From positions 62,001 through 126,000 of the forward strand of contig JBBDUV010000037.1 of assembly GCA_040903745.1 (NCBI GenBank): DNA of 64,000 bases, given 5' to 3'. The notes under the pieces were generated by a model. The model was not told the origin of the DNA. It searched no databases and worked only from the letters and a program-made list of their open reading frames with translations. Origin of the DNA: M55B112 sp040903745. GTDB lineage: Bacteria > Bacteroidota > Bacteroidia > Bacteroidales > GCA-2748055. The stretch's first letter is position 1, and each line of letters starts with the position of its first letter. A program made the position numbers and the translations under genes. Below, one piece after another: positions 47,080 through 55,532 of the stretch.

Positions 47080-47174
47080 AGCGTCCTTTCCCGGTGTCAT
47101 TTTGCTACTTTTTGTGATCCTGGTTGTTTGTTATATACTTGATTATCAGTGGGTGTGTTACGCTAGTAATCTCC

Positions 47175-47217
47175 CTGGCAGTCAAGAGGTCGCCGGTTCG
47201 ACTCCGGTATGCTCCAC
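47175..47217 (+). repeat. Island attachment-site core, copy 3 (tRNA-Ala 3' remnant, right end of island B)
   Basis: 43 bases matching tRNA-Ala 5518-5560 with one change (GTCACC to GTCGCC). The sequence CACAAGTAGTTTGCAAAG about 100 bases further on resembles CACAAGTAGTTCGCGAAG after the intact tRNA, so the DNA past this copy may be the original tRNA-downstream chromosome or a close relative. Confidence 0.88.
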
Positions 47218-47222
47218 TCCCC

Positions 47223-47255
47223 GCCCGCCGAAGCTTTAGCAAAGGCGGGCTTTTT
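47223..47255 (+). terminator. Rho-independent terminator after the third tRNA-Ala remnant
   Basis: GCCCGCC (47223-47229) and GGCGGGC (47244-47250) form a perfect 7-bp GC stem followed by TTTTT. Confidence 0.85.
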
Positions 47256-47476
47256 CATTTTAAACAACAGACTTCTTCGAAAAATATACCACAAGGGCAA
47301 CGGGGGACCAGCATTCACAAGTAGTTTGCAAAGTCCAGCTAAATAAATAATCAGGGCCTTGTAATTTCACCAGGTCTTTTTTGTTGGAAATAATGTCCTC
47401 CGAACTACCTTTGAAAAATGATTAGGGATCACTATATTTCATTTATTATTCCTGCAAAACATCAGTTAATATTGAT

Positions 47477-47584
47477 ATGAGCCGTACAGGTATTCTTTTC
47501 CCTCCTCAGCTTTTTGAGCATAACACGCTTATTTCAACATGCAAGACCATTTATCTCGTCGAAGAGGTGCTGTTCTTCAATCAA
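47477..47584 (+). pseudogene. N-terminal remnant of a deoxyribodipyrimidine photolyase-related gene
   Basis: The frame starts MSRTGILFPPQLFEHNTLIS and continues IYLVEEVLFFNQ, the conserved opening of photolyase-related/cryptochrome-like proteins (ILxPHQLFEH, VYLVEExLFF). After 36 codons the similarity ends abruptly where the convergent DoxX-like gene stops (47577). The rest of the gene is gone. Confidence 0.65.
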
Positions 47585-48047
47585 CCAGCTTGCCACCCCG
47601 GACAGTTGCTCCTAACACAATCCCGGCACTGATTACCACCAGGTTTTTGACGATATATTGTCCTTCGAGCGTCAATGAATAGGGGAAAATATGAAATGTC
47701 TCTTCCGGGAAAATAAAAAGCGGCGCAAGCGTTCCGGCCATCTGCAGGTACATGAGAAGCAGGATCTCTCGCATAAATTTCTTCGTCAGGAGTCCCAACC
47801 CGATCACCACCTCCCAAATTGCCAGTCCGTATAAAATGGTCTGCTCCCCAAACAGTCCGAATGTGAGTACCTCAATGGTGCGATAAGCAAGCGATTCTGC
47901 CGGACTTGCTCCCGGAAAAAATTTTAATGCTCCAAACCAGATAAATATAACCGATATGCTTATCCGAAGCAAAAACAATCCATTTCTCGACATCCAACCT
48001 ATAACTTTAAGATCGATCCTGTCAAATGTACTTCCTCTAAGGTTCAT
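47577..48047 (-). CDS. DoxX/DUF417-like membrane protein
   Basis: 156 residues with four membrane helices: about 22-41 (LFLLRISISVIFIWFGALKF), 65-86, 92-112 and 128-149. The 'GALKFFPGASPAES' loop after helix 1 and YGLAIWEVVIGLGLL follow the DoxX-like/DUF417 pattern. Members are small integral proteins linked to oxidative stress or quinone/thiosulfate redox; no defined reaction here. The remnant of an SDR gene lies just upstream on the same strand, so the pair was probably an operon. The start at 48047 is the first ATG of the frame. Confidence 0.8.
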   Translation of the reverse strand: MNLRGSTFDRIDLKVIGWMSRNGLFLLRISISVIFIWFGALKFFPGASPAESLAYRTIEVLTFGLFGEQTILYGLAIWEVVIGLGLLTKKFMREILLLMYLQMAGTLAPLFIFPEETFHIFPYSLTLEGQYIVKNLVVISAGIVLGATVRGGKLVD

Positions 48048-48051
48048 TTTT

Positions 48052-48126
48052 TTAAACTTTTAGCGTTCCAATTCCCCCATCTGCCCGAATTGTCTCTCCA
48101 GTGATCCACTTTGCATTTTTACACAT
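48052..48126 (-). pseudogene. C-terminal remnant of a short-chain dehydrogenase
   Basis: The minus-strand frame reads AKWITGETIRADGGIGTLKV then stop, the standard SDR C-terminus (WITGQTIRVDGG). Nothing of the Rossmann part remains upstream. It ends 4 bases before the DoxX-like ATG. Confidence 0.7.
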
Positions 48127-48293
48127 ATAACAATTAAAAACAACTTCTGTTTAATAAATAACAAATAAAATTGTACGATACAGGCTATTTTTGTTTATTT
48201 TTAATACAAATATTCTTAAACAATATCCGTTCGCTGGTGTTTGAATTTTAATAACAAATCGTCATGGCCGCAAACACGGTTGAATTAAATCCC

Positions 48294-48830
48294 ATGAGAA
48301 AAATAATTTTAGCAATTATGATGATGAACGCAGGATGGGCAAGTGCCCAGGAAATATATGATTTCTCCGCCGACAGTGATATGGGTGACTGGTATATCGT
48401 AGATGACGTGGTGATGGGGGGGCGATCTGACGGTCAAATGAAATTATCGGATGAAGGAAATGCCATATTTGAAGGCAGGGTCTCCCTGGAGAACAATGGC
48501 GGCTTTTCATCCGTGCGTTATCGTCCGGATAAGATATCTTCTGAAAGGTACGCTGCCTTCATGGTCCGGCTTAAAGGCGATACCAGGAACTACCAGTTCA
48601 GGGTGCGGTCCCGTTTGAATGAATATCAGTCCTACGTTTACGAATTTGAGACCAACGGCGACTGGCAGATCATCCGCATCCCCTTCAATGAAATGTATCC
48701 CAGCTTCAGGGGCATGCGACTGAAGTTACCCAATTATCCCGGCAAACAGCTTCAGGAATGCTCGTTCCTTATCTCCAACAAAAAGAACGAAAACTTCCGG
48801 CTCGAAATCGACAAGATCTGGATGGAGTAA
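48294..48830 (+). CDS. CIA30/NDUFAF1-like secreted protein
   Basis: 178 residues from the ATG at 48294, which starts a good signal peptide (MRKIILAIMMMNAGWASAQ); an ATG at 48264 adds ten polar residues. The mature part is the CIA30 jelly roll: YDFSADSDMGDWYIVDDVVM, GGRSDGQMKL, FEGRVSLENNGGFSSVRYR and NYPGKQLQECSFLISNKK. CIA30 in mitochondria helps assemble complex I; bacterial members have an unclear role. A decayed second copy of its 5' region lies at 51961-52045, on the other side of the metal-linked genes. Confidence 0.85.
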   Translation: MRKIILAIMMMNAGWASAQEIYDFSADSDMGDWYIVDDVVMGGRSDGQMKLSDEGNAIFEGRVSLENNGGFSSVRYRPDKISSERYAAFMVRLKGDTRNYQFRVRSRLNEYQSYVYEFETNGDWQIIRIPFNEMYPSFRGMRLKLPNYPGKQLQECSFLISNKKNENFRLEIDKIWME

Positions 48831-48938
48831 TAACCGGTATGCTACAACAAAAGACGGAATTTTCTGGCAAATCTCCGATGTTCCTCTGGCATACAGCAAA
48901 ACAATTGAACTTTCTTTGTTTCAAGGTGTTTTTCAAAA

Positions 48939-49316
48939 ATGAAGTCTGTTAGCTTAATACTGTCCATGGTTGTTGTACTATTGTCAGCACAACCATTTAT
49001 GTCGGCTCTTGTGCAGGAGAAGGCTGTGCAGGAGAAGGCTGTGCAGGAACAGAATACCGATATGTTGTGTTGTAATGAGCAGACTGATTGCTGTGGGAAT
49101 TCTGACAGAGATGCAGACGACACAAGGAAGTGTGATTCGGAGCAGGATTGCACAGACAAATGCCAATGTGTCACCCATAGCCAGACTGTAAACGCCATTG
49201 CAGAGCGTTCACCCCAATATAACATGTTCAGAGTGTATATTGAAGCGCAAGAGACTTTGAGCACACCCTACCATCTTATTCTACCGGTTTCCATCTGGCG
49301 TCCTCCCCAGTCTTAA
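48939..49316 (+). CDS. Small exported Cys-rich protein (HYC_CC_PP-like)
   Basis: 125 residues with a signal peptide (1-23). It has cysteine pairs MLCCNEQTDCCGNSD, then KCDSEQDCTDKCQC, and a C-terminal IWRPPQS. These resemble small metal-related Bacteroidota proteins that accompany HMA-TonB receptors. After the signal peptide, the 15-base unit GTGCAGGAGAAGGCT is repeated (VQEKAVQEKAVQEQ). It lies 40-85 bases before the receptor gene, so both are probably one operon for metal (copper or similar) handling. The cysteines could bind metal; this is inferred. Confidence 0.7.
   Translation: MKSVSLILSMVVVLLSAQPFMSALVQEKAVQEKAVQEQNTDMLCCNEQTDCCGNSDRDADDTRKCDSEQDCTDKCQCVTHSQTVNAIAERSPQYNMFRVYIEAQETLSTPYHLILPVSIWRPPQS
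49009..49047 (+). repeat. Short tandem repeat (15-base unit) inside the Cys-rich gene
   Basis: Two and a half copies of GTGCAGGAGAAGGCT encode VQEKAVQEKAVQEQ. In-frame units mean copy-number change would lengthen the stalk without breaking the gene. Confidence 0.7.
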
Positions 49317-49401
49317 TGTTTACAAATCAGAAATTGGAGATGCACTGGGATTTACGTTGCATCCCCCTCACTTCATTGTAAAATCATTAAGACAAATCAA
49401 A

Positions 49402-51960
49402 ATGAGAAAGATTACCTTATTAATCATTGTATTAGTAATGGGTGTTGCTACAACGAACATCCATGGAGCAAGTCAGACAGATTCAATTTCGGTTTGGGTG
49501 GATGGTGCCTGCGGAATGTGCAGGGACCGTATTGAGGAAGCTGCCCTGAAAGTGCGCGGTGTGGAATCTGCCAGGTGGAACGGCATAACGAAAATGCTGT
49601 CGGTTGCGCACAATAACAAACTGAATGAGGACCGTCTGGAATATGCCCTGGCAAGTGTGGGGCATGATACAAAGGAATACCTGGCCCCGGAGGCAGTGTA
49701 CAGTGCCCTGCCAGCCTGTTGTCAATACAGAACTGTTGAAGATCACGGGCTTGGTTCAGATGAAGCACGCACAGATGCACCGGTTGTAAAACTGGTACAT
49801 GGAAAGGTGCTTGAACGGAATGGAGAATCGTTCCAACCTCTTCCTGGTACAAATGTCTATTGGTCCGGCACAAACCAGGGTGTAACCACAGATGCATCTG
49901 GTAATTTTGAAATTGGAATGTCACCGGGCGCTCATATCCTCGTCTTCTCTTTTGTAGGTTACGGGAAAGACTCTGTGCATGTGCATGAGCCAACTTTCCT
50001 TGAAATTGAACTTTCCAACACCAGATCAATCGAGCAGGTGGAGATTGTGTACAGGAGGGAAGCGACCCTGATCGACCTCTCAGGGGCTTTTGACGTGCAG
50101 CAAATGCGGGCAAAGGAGTTGATGAAATCAGCCTGCTGTAATCTTTCGGAAAGTTTTGAGACCAATCCCAATGTGGATGCAACGGTAACCGATGCGGTAA
50201 CCGGAACCCGGCAAATTGAAATGCTCGGACTGGCTGGTCAGTATGTCCAGATCAACCGGGAAAACATACCCCACATACGGGGATTATCCACCCTCACCGG
50301 CCTGGGATTTGTCCCGGGCCCCTGGATCAGCGGGATCCAATTGAATACCGGGACCGGTTCGGTTGTGAACGGTTTTGAAAGTATTACCGGACAGATTAAT
50401 GTGGAGCTTAAAAAACCCGAAAACAGTGAAAAAATGTTCGTGAATCTCTATGGTAGTTCAGATGGCATGACCGAGTTCAATGCCAATACTGCCACTGCGG
50501 TCAATGACAAATTTTCAACTGCTCTGCTTGTCCACGGAAAATACCAGCCATTTGAGTTCGATCACAACCATGATGGATTTATGGACCACCCCGCAACAAC
50601 AAACGGGATCCTCATGAACCGCTGGTCATTTGCCAATGGCAAGGGGCTCACTTCTGTTTTTGGAATCAAGGGGGTGTATTCCCGTATGCAAAGCGGCCAG
50701 ACAAAACATGACCATGACCTGCCATTTGATTCACAGAATTCATGGGGCGCCGCCATCAATACAGACCGTATTGAAGCGTTCCTTAAGATCGGTCATTCAT
50801 TTCCCGACCGGCCCTATTCCAGTATTGGATTACAGCTATCGGGGATGTACCATAACCAGGATGCCTATTTCGGGAGGCGCGCATACCTTGGACAGCAGGT
50901 ATCGCTGTATGCCAACCTGGTCTATATGGGAATTTTCGGGAATACCAATCATCAGTATCGCACCGGTGCCAGCTTCCTGTTCGACGATTACAACGAATCC
51001 CTGTCAGGGCAAAATTTCCTCAGATCCGAAGCGATTCCAGGGGTCTTTCTTGAGTATACATACAATTACCTCGATAAGTTTACCCTTGTATCCGGCATCA
51101 GGGGCGATTACCACAACCTATTCGGAGCCTTCCTGACACCCAGGATGCACATGCGCTATGCACCGGTGGAGTCTACAGTTTTCAGGGCCATGATAGGCAG
51201 GGGCCAGAAAACAGCCAATGTGCTGGCTGAAAACCTGGGGTATCTCGCATCTTCCCGGGAATTCATTTTTGAAACTTCCAATACCGGTGAAAACCTTCTT
51301 ACAATGGATCCCGAAGTAGCGTGGAACACCGGATTGAATGCCGGACAGGAATTTAGACTCTCGGGAAGGACCGGGGTGGCAAAACTCGATTATTATTATA
51401 CATGGTTCACAGACCAGGTGCTCGTCAACCTGGATCGAACCGCTGACGCAGTGGTATTCCAACAGTTGGACGGAAGGTCATTTTCGCACAGCCTGCAGGG
51501 CCAGGTAAATTATGAACTCTTCAGAAATTATGACCTGAGACTGGCTTACCGTTTGAATGATGTGAAAATGGATTTTGACGGGGAGTTAATGCAAAAAGCC
51601 ATGATGCCGCGACACAGGGCATTTATGAACATGGCCTATGAAACAAATGATAACTGGATGTTTGACATGACCATTACCTGGCAGGGGATGAAAAGAATTC
51701 CCAATACAGGAATGAACCCGGAGGAATTTCAACTTGACAATTACTCTCCGAATTTCTTCCTCTGGAATGCACAGGTGTCCAAAACGTTCCGGGAAGTGTT
51801 CGATATTTACGTCGGCGCTGAGAATATCATGGATTACAGGCAGGAGAACCCGATCATTGATGCCGCAAATCCTTTTGGTGAATCCTTTGATGCATCGCTG
51901 ATCTGGGGACCGGTATTTGGGAGGAAAGTATACGCCGGGTTACGGTTCAGAATCAATTAA
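49402..51960 (+). CDS. TonB-dependent receptor with N-terminal heavy-metal-associated (HMA) domain
   Basis: 852 residues from the ATG at 49402 (signal peptide MRKITLLIIVLVMGVATTNIHG); an ATG at 49357 precedes it by 15 codons. Residues about 27-95 form an HMA domain with the metal site in DGACGMCRDRIEEAALKVRG. A carboxypeptidase-like domain (VHGKVLERNGESFQPLPGTN), a plug (ACCNLSESFETNPNVDATVT) and a barrel ending in GRKVYAGLRFRIN follow. It probably imports or senses a metal such as copper, or a metal-loaded chelate. It is preceded by the Cys-rich gene. Confidence 0.88.
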   Translation: MRKITLLIIVLVMGVATTNIHGASQTDSISVWVDGACGMCRDRIEEAALKVRGVESARWNGITKMLSVAHNNKLNEDRLEYALASVGHDTKEYLAPEAVYSALPACCQYRTVEDHGLGSDEARTDAPVVKLVHGKVLERNGESFQPLPGTNVYWSGTNQGVTTDASGNFEIGMSPGAHILVFSFVGYGKDSVHVHEPTFLEIELSNTRSIEQVEIVYRREATLIDLSGAFDVQQMRAKELMKSACCNLSESFETNPNVDATVTDAVTGTRQIEMLGLAGQYVQINRENIPHIRGLSTLTGLGFVPGPWISGIQLNTGTGSVVNGFESITGQINVELKKPENSEKMFVNLYGSSDGMTEFNANTATAVNDKFSTALLVHGKYQPFEFDHNHDGFMDHPATTNGILMNRWSFANGKGLTSVFGIKGVYSRMQSGQTKHDHDLPFDSQNSWGAAINTDRIEAFLKIGHSFPDRPYSSIGLQLSGMYHNQDAYFGRRAYLGQQVSLYANLVYMGIFGNTNHQYRTGASFLFDDYNESLSGQNFLRSEAIPGVFLEYTYNYLDKFTLVSGIRGDYHNLFGAFLTPRMHMRYAPVESTVFRAMIGRGQKTANVLAENLGYLASSREFIFETSNTGENLLTMDPEVAWNTGLNAGQEFRLSGRTGVAKLDYYYTWFTDQVLVNLDRTADAVVFQQLDGRSFSHSLQGQVNYELFRNYDLRLAYRLNDVKMDFDGELMQKAMMPRHRAFMNMAYETNDNWMFDMTITWQGMKRIPNTGMNPEEFQLDNYSPNFFLWNAQVSKTFREVFDIYVGAENIMDYRQENPIIDAANPFGESFDASLIWGPVFGRKVYAGLRFRIN

Positions 51961-52045
51961 CCAGGAAATATTCGACCTCTCCGCCGACAGCTAAATGGGT
52001 GACTGACACATTGTAAATGACCTGATGGGGGGACGATCTGACGGG
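51961..52045 (+). pseudogene. Decayed copy of the CIA30 gene 5' region
   Basis: About 85 bases resemble the gene at 48347-48439: CCAGGAAATAT, CTCCGCCGACAG, ATGGGTGACTG and GGACGATCTGACGG align in order, but stops are present in the frame. It follows immediately after the receptor stop. With the intact gene it brackets a 3.5-kb stretch holding the Cys-rich and HMA-TonB genes. Confidence 0.75.
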
Positions 52046-52141
52046 AATCTGAACCCCTCATCATTGAGGAAAGATATTTAAATTGTTTTATGTCAAGTAG
52101 TTAGACAAATAATTTATGCGTATAAAAATTCCCGACAATAT

Positions 52142-53581
52142 TTAGCCGCGAAACTGCACGATCCTTTTTGCCATACCTTTAAAAATAAAGAAGTGAAATG
52201 GCATCAGCATGTACCAGTAGATCCTGCCCCATAATCCTTTCGGTCTGAAAGTAGCGGTTTGTCTGAGTACCGGTGAAGGGTTCTCTATGATACGAAACTC
52301 CAGCCATGCCTCGCCGGGAACCTTCATTTCAGCAAACAGCAGGAGCCACCCTTTTTGCTTGTCAGCCACAAGCACGCGCCAGAAATCAAGCGCATCACCC
52401 GGGTGGATCACAGAAAGATTTGTGCGGCCCCTTCTTAATCCCACTCCGCCATTAATTTTATCCATGAACCCACGGATTCTCCAAAGCAGATTGGCATAAT
52501 ACCATCCGCGTTCACCTCCAATGCTCCACAGGTTCTCCACCACCTCCTTCCCGGGTCTTGAGAAAGGTATCTCATGGACGTCCTTAAAACAGCCGTAGGT
52601 GGGGACCTCCATAAATGCATGCAGGTCAATATTTCTACTCCCGGATACCATCGCATCTTTCCAGCTCGACAGAACCAGGTTTTGTTCCATGCGCTGAAAT
52701 GCAAGGGAAATAGATTCCTTATAGCTAATAGTCTCTGCATCAACAATTTTCCTGATCCGGTTCTCTTTACAGACCATCTCAATTTTCATGCTGTTAACGA
52801 GGTTTACAGCAAGGTTATACGATGTGGAAGTGATAAAATAGAGCCAGTAGGATGAGAGCCTTGGAGTCATTACCGGAAGGGTATAGATATACCTTTTTAA
52901 TCCCCTCACTTCAGCGAATTGTAAAAGCATTTGTTTATAGGTGAGCACCTCTTCTCCTCCAATATCAAAAACCTGGTTGAATGTTTCCCGGCGATCAATC
53001 ACCCCGGTGAGGTAATCAATTACATTGTGCACAGCAAGAGGCTGACATCTGGTATTGAGCCATTTGGGAGTGACCATGACGGGCAATTTTTCCACCAAAT
53101 CACGAATAATCTCAAAAGAGGCACTTCCTGATCCCACAATAATACCTGCACGAAGAATGGTGACAGGAACAGGTCCGGATTTCAAAATATCTTCCACCTT
53201 CTTTCGCGACGCAAGATGTGTGCTCAAATAGTCTGAATTACTCAGCCCGCTCAGGTAGATGATCTGCTTCAGGCTTGTGTTTTCAGCAAAATAGACAAAA
53301 TTATTTGCCGACACCTCCTCGATAGACTGAAATCCCTTCTGGGTGGCACCCATCGAGTGAACAAGATAATAAGCGATATCAAAATCCTTAGGGAGTGCCG
53401 CGAGTTTTTCAGGTTCAAGAAGATCGCCTTCCTGCACCGTATGGTTTTTCAAATGAAGCAATTCGTCGGGAACCCTGGATTTGTCCCTGACAATCGAGTG
53501 AACCTCATGTTCCCCTTCAAGCAGTACAGGCAATAATCTTTTCCCGACATACCCCGTTAAACCAGTCAGTAATATTTTCAA
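52142..53581 (-). CDS. NAD(P)-binding SDR-type protein with C-terminal DUF2867
   Basis: 479 residues. The N-terminal Rossmann domain starts MKILLTGLTGYVGKRLLPVL (TGxxGxxG at 6-13), has YYLVHSMG and IIYLSGLSN, and lacks an obvious YxxxK pair, so it is an atypical extended SDR. Residues about 330-479 are the DUF2867 domain (RPGKEVVENLWSIGGERGWY, RRGRTNLSVIHPGDALDFWR). Bacterial members of this architecture are annotated as epimerase/dehydratase-like, of unknown substrate. It is divergent from the outer-membrane-like gene and forms no clear operon. Confidence 0.88.
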   Translation of the reverse strand: MKILLTGLTGYVGKRLLPVLLEGEHEVHSIVRDKSRVPDELLHLKNHTVQEGDLLEPEKLAALPKDFDIAYYLVHSMGATQKGFQSIEEVSANNFVYFAENTSLKQIIYLSGLSNSDYLSTHLASRKKVEDILKSGPVPVTILRAGIIVGSGSASFEIIRDLVEKLPVMVTPKWLNTRCQPLAVHNVIDYLTGVIDRRETFNQVFDIGGEEVLTYKQMLLQFAEVRGLKRYIYTLPVMTPRLSSYWLYFITSTSYNLAVNLVNSMKIEMVCKENRIRKIVDAETISYKESISLAFQRMEQNLVLSSWKDAMVSGSRNIDLHAFMEVPTYGCFKDVHEIPFSRPGKEVVENLWSIGGERGWYYANLLWRIRGFMDKINGGVGLRRGRTNLSVIHPGDALDFWRVLVADKQKGWLLLFAEMKVPGEAWLEFRIIENPSPVLRQTATFRPKGLWGRIYWYMLMPFHFFIFKGMAKRIVQFRG

Positions 53582-53805
53582 GTGCAGTAATTCTTGGTTA
53601 TAAAATATGTTGTTATTATTCTAACAAACCAAGAATGGTTTTGTTATCTCAACTTAAGAATATCGGAATTTTGTATTGCAGCCCCCCTCCTTAATATAAT
53701 ATCCTCTGCAATTACATAAGCTTTCCTTAGGTGTTTAATAAGGATGGGGCTGAGAACAAAAAAAGACTTAAAACGTTTAATAAGAAATCATGTGAAAAAA
53801 CCAAA

Positions 53806-54675
53806 ATGAGTAATCCTATGAAAATCGCGAGAATTTTTCAAAACAGTTTTTTTCTTGTTTTGGTGATCATTACCATTACGGCCAGTGGTCAGGTAGAAGA
53901 GAGAAAAAAATCACTCATCACAAAAAATGACGGTACGGAATATGTCGGAATTATTCTGCAGGAAGATGCCAGGGAAATTCTAATACAAACAGAATCGATC
54001 GGGGAGATCTTTATACCCAAACATGAAATTAAATCGATTGAGGAACTCAGGGATCAGGATTACAGGGGAGGCAAATACCTTGGCGAAAACATACTTGCCA
54101 CACGGTATTTTCTTACAACCAATGGGTTGCCAATGAAAAAGGGAGACAGTTATGCTATCATTCAACTATATGGAGCTGAATACCAGCTGGCAATTGTCGA
54201 TAACCTTACAGTCGGAGGGATGACATCCTGGCTTGGGGTGCCGATAATTGGAACCGCCAAGTATGCCATCAATATTGTAGACAATTTCAGTGCTTCAGTC
54301 GGATTGCTTGCAGGAACTGGAAGCTGGGCCTCATGGGATTCTTATGGATTATTACCTTTTGGAACGCTTACGGTTGGAAACAATAGGCTGAATCTTAACT
54401 TTTCTGCCGGATATCTTAAAGTCGGAATTACAGATGCCAGCATATCAGCCCCCCTTTATTCAATCGCTGGCCTGGCAAGGCTAAGCAACAAAGTATCTTT
54501 TGTTGGTGATTCGTTTATCTATGCTAAAGATGATGCAGTGGCCATTGTGGTTCCCGGCTTGAGATTTGACAGGAAAAAAGGTGGCGCATTCCAGTTTGGA
54601 TTTGGTGGCGTTATATTCAACGGGGAAGTAATCCCGGCTCCAATACCTATTGTCTCCTGGTTTATAAAAGTTTAA
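53806..54675 (+). CDS. Secreted or outer-membrane protein, unknown
   Basis: 289 residues from the ATG at 53806, which gives a signal peptide (IARIFQNSFFLVLVIITITASGQ). An ATG at 53731 would put 25 basic residues in front. An N-terminal domain (KNDGTEYVGIILQEDAREI, then IFIPKHEIKSIEEL) is beta-rich and may bind a partner. The remainder alternates polar and non-polar residues in short strands, compatible with an outer-membrane barrel (NNRLNLNFSAGYLKVGI). No family is recognised. It stands alone, convergent with the DUF4199 gene. Confidence 0.65.
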   Translation: MSNPMKIARIFQNSFFLVLVIITITASGQVEERKKSLITKNDGTEYVGIILQEDAREILIQTESIGEIFIPKHEIKSIEELRDQDYRGGKYLGENILATRYFLTTNGLPMKKGDSYAIIQLYGAEYQLAIVDNLTVGGMTSWLGVPIIGTAKYAINIVDNFSASVGLLAGTGSWASWDSYGLLPFGTLTVGNNRLNLNFSAGYLKVGITDASISAPLYSIAGLARLSNKVSFVGDSFIYAKDDAVAIVVPGLRFDRKKGGAFQFGFGGVIFNGEVIPAPIPIVSWFIKV

Positions 54676-54762
54676 ATAATTTAAGAGGGGATGCACACTG
54701 GGATAGCAAGTTGATTCGCTGGGAAAGCGGCCGCTCTGTCTGAGCGGAACATTGTCTTGATA

Positions 54763-55254
54763 TTACGAACCGGAAGTACCCTTTCTCCTGGTAAATATCG
54801 CGATCACAGCCGAAGTAACGATCCCCATCACCAACGTGCCCACCAGTCCGGTTACAATGTAGTTTTTCAGACTGAAGTAACTTTCAGCCTTCTCCAACGT
54901 CATCCTTCCTGTCTCAACGACGTATTGAATCATATTTGAAAAAAAATCAGGCGTAATTATAGTCGTCGTGATCCACTGTGTCACCGGACTCAATACTGTG
55001 ACAATGGCAGTAATAAAAAGTCCGGCAAAAAATCCCTGCTTCCAGGTCATGGTTCCCCCATAATAGTTCCTCCGCTTATCAAGCAATGCAAACAGGTACA
55101 CCAGGATCGCGGGAACAGCAAAGAAATTAGTAACAATCGCGTGCTTTTCAATATGTGCACCGTGAAGTCCGCTCATCTTCTCCAATATCATCCAAAGCAG
55201 TTGCACCAGGACAAAAGCAATTGCCCATTTGATCTCAATTTTAAATTGTTTCAT
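54763..55254 (-). CDS. DUF4199-family membrane protein
   Basis: 163 residues from the ATG at 55254, which gives the usual short basic start (MKQFKIEIKWAIAFV); an ATG at 55326 would add a non-conserved 24 residues. Four membrane helices are seen: about 8-26, 44-60, 72-95 and 135-156. The pair GGTMTWKQGFFAGLFITAI and the C-terminal KNYIVTGLVGTLVMGIV are typical of DUF4199 proteins of Bacteroidota. Role unknown. Confidence 0.85.
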   Translation of the reverse strand: MKQFKIEIKWAIAFVLVQLLWMILEKMSGLHGAHIEKHAIVTNFFAVPAILVYLFALLDKRRNYYGGTMTWKQGFFAGLFITAIVTVLSPVTQWITTTIITPDFFSNMIQYVVETGRMTLEKAESYFSLKNYIVTGLVGTLVMGIVTSAVIAIFTRRKGTSGS

Positions 55255-55532
55255 GGTAGTAAATTTTAGTTCATAGTAATTCAGCACCAGGCAAGGCTGT
55301 TGTGCCAACAAACAATCGGTTAACAATTCATGTTGATGAATGGTTCATTACCATTCTGAATATTACGTAATTGCAGGTTCCTTGCCGTTGCCGACCCCAA
55401 TTATTCATCCCAAATCTATAATCTTCTCCTTTTTTTTTCATAATTTGCTTTTTGAATCTGGCACTACCCTCTCACCAAACACCACCGGTGTTTTATCAAC
55501 ATACAATCTGTAGAAACTGAAACCACTGTATC

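Noticed and set aside
47175..47217. Possible additional tRNA genes at the tRNA-like copies
   Set aside because: Both copies lack the acceptor 5' strand, D arm and half the anticodon stem, so they cannot fold into a tRNA.
5486..47217. Integrase or transposase that moved the islands
   Set aside because: No tyrosine or serine recombinase motif or intact transposase was found in any frame I examined; the coiled-coil scrap at 46381 is too short to count.
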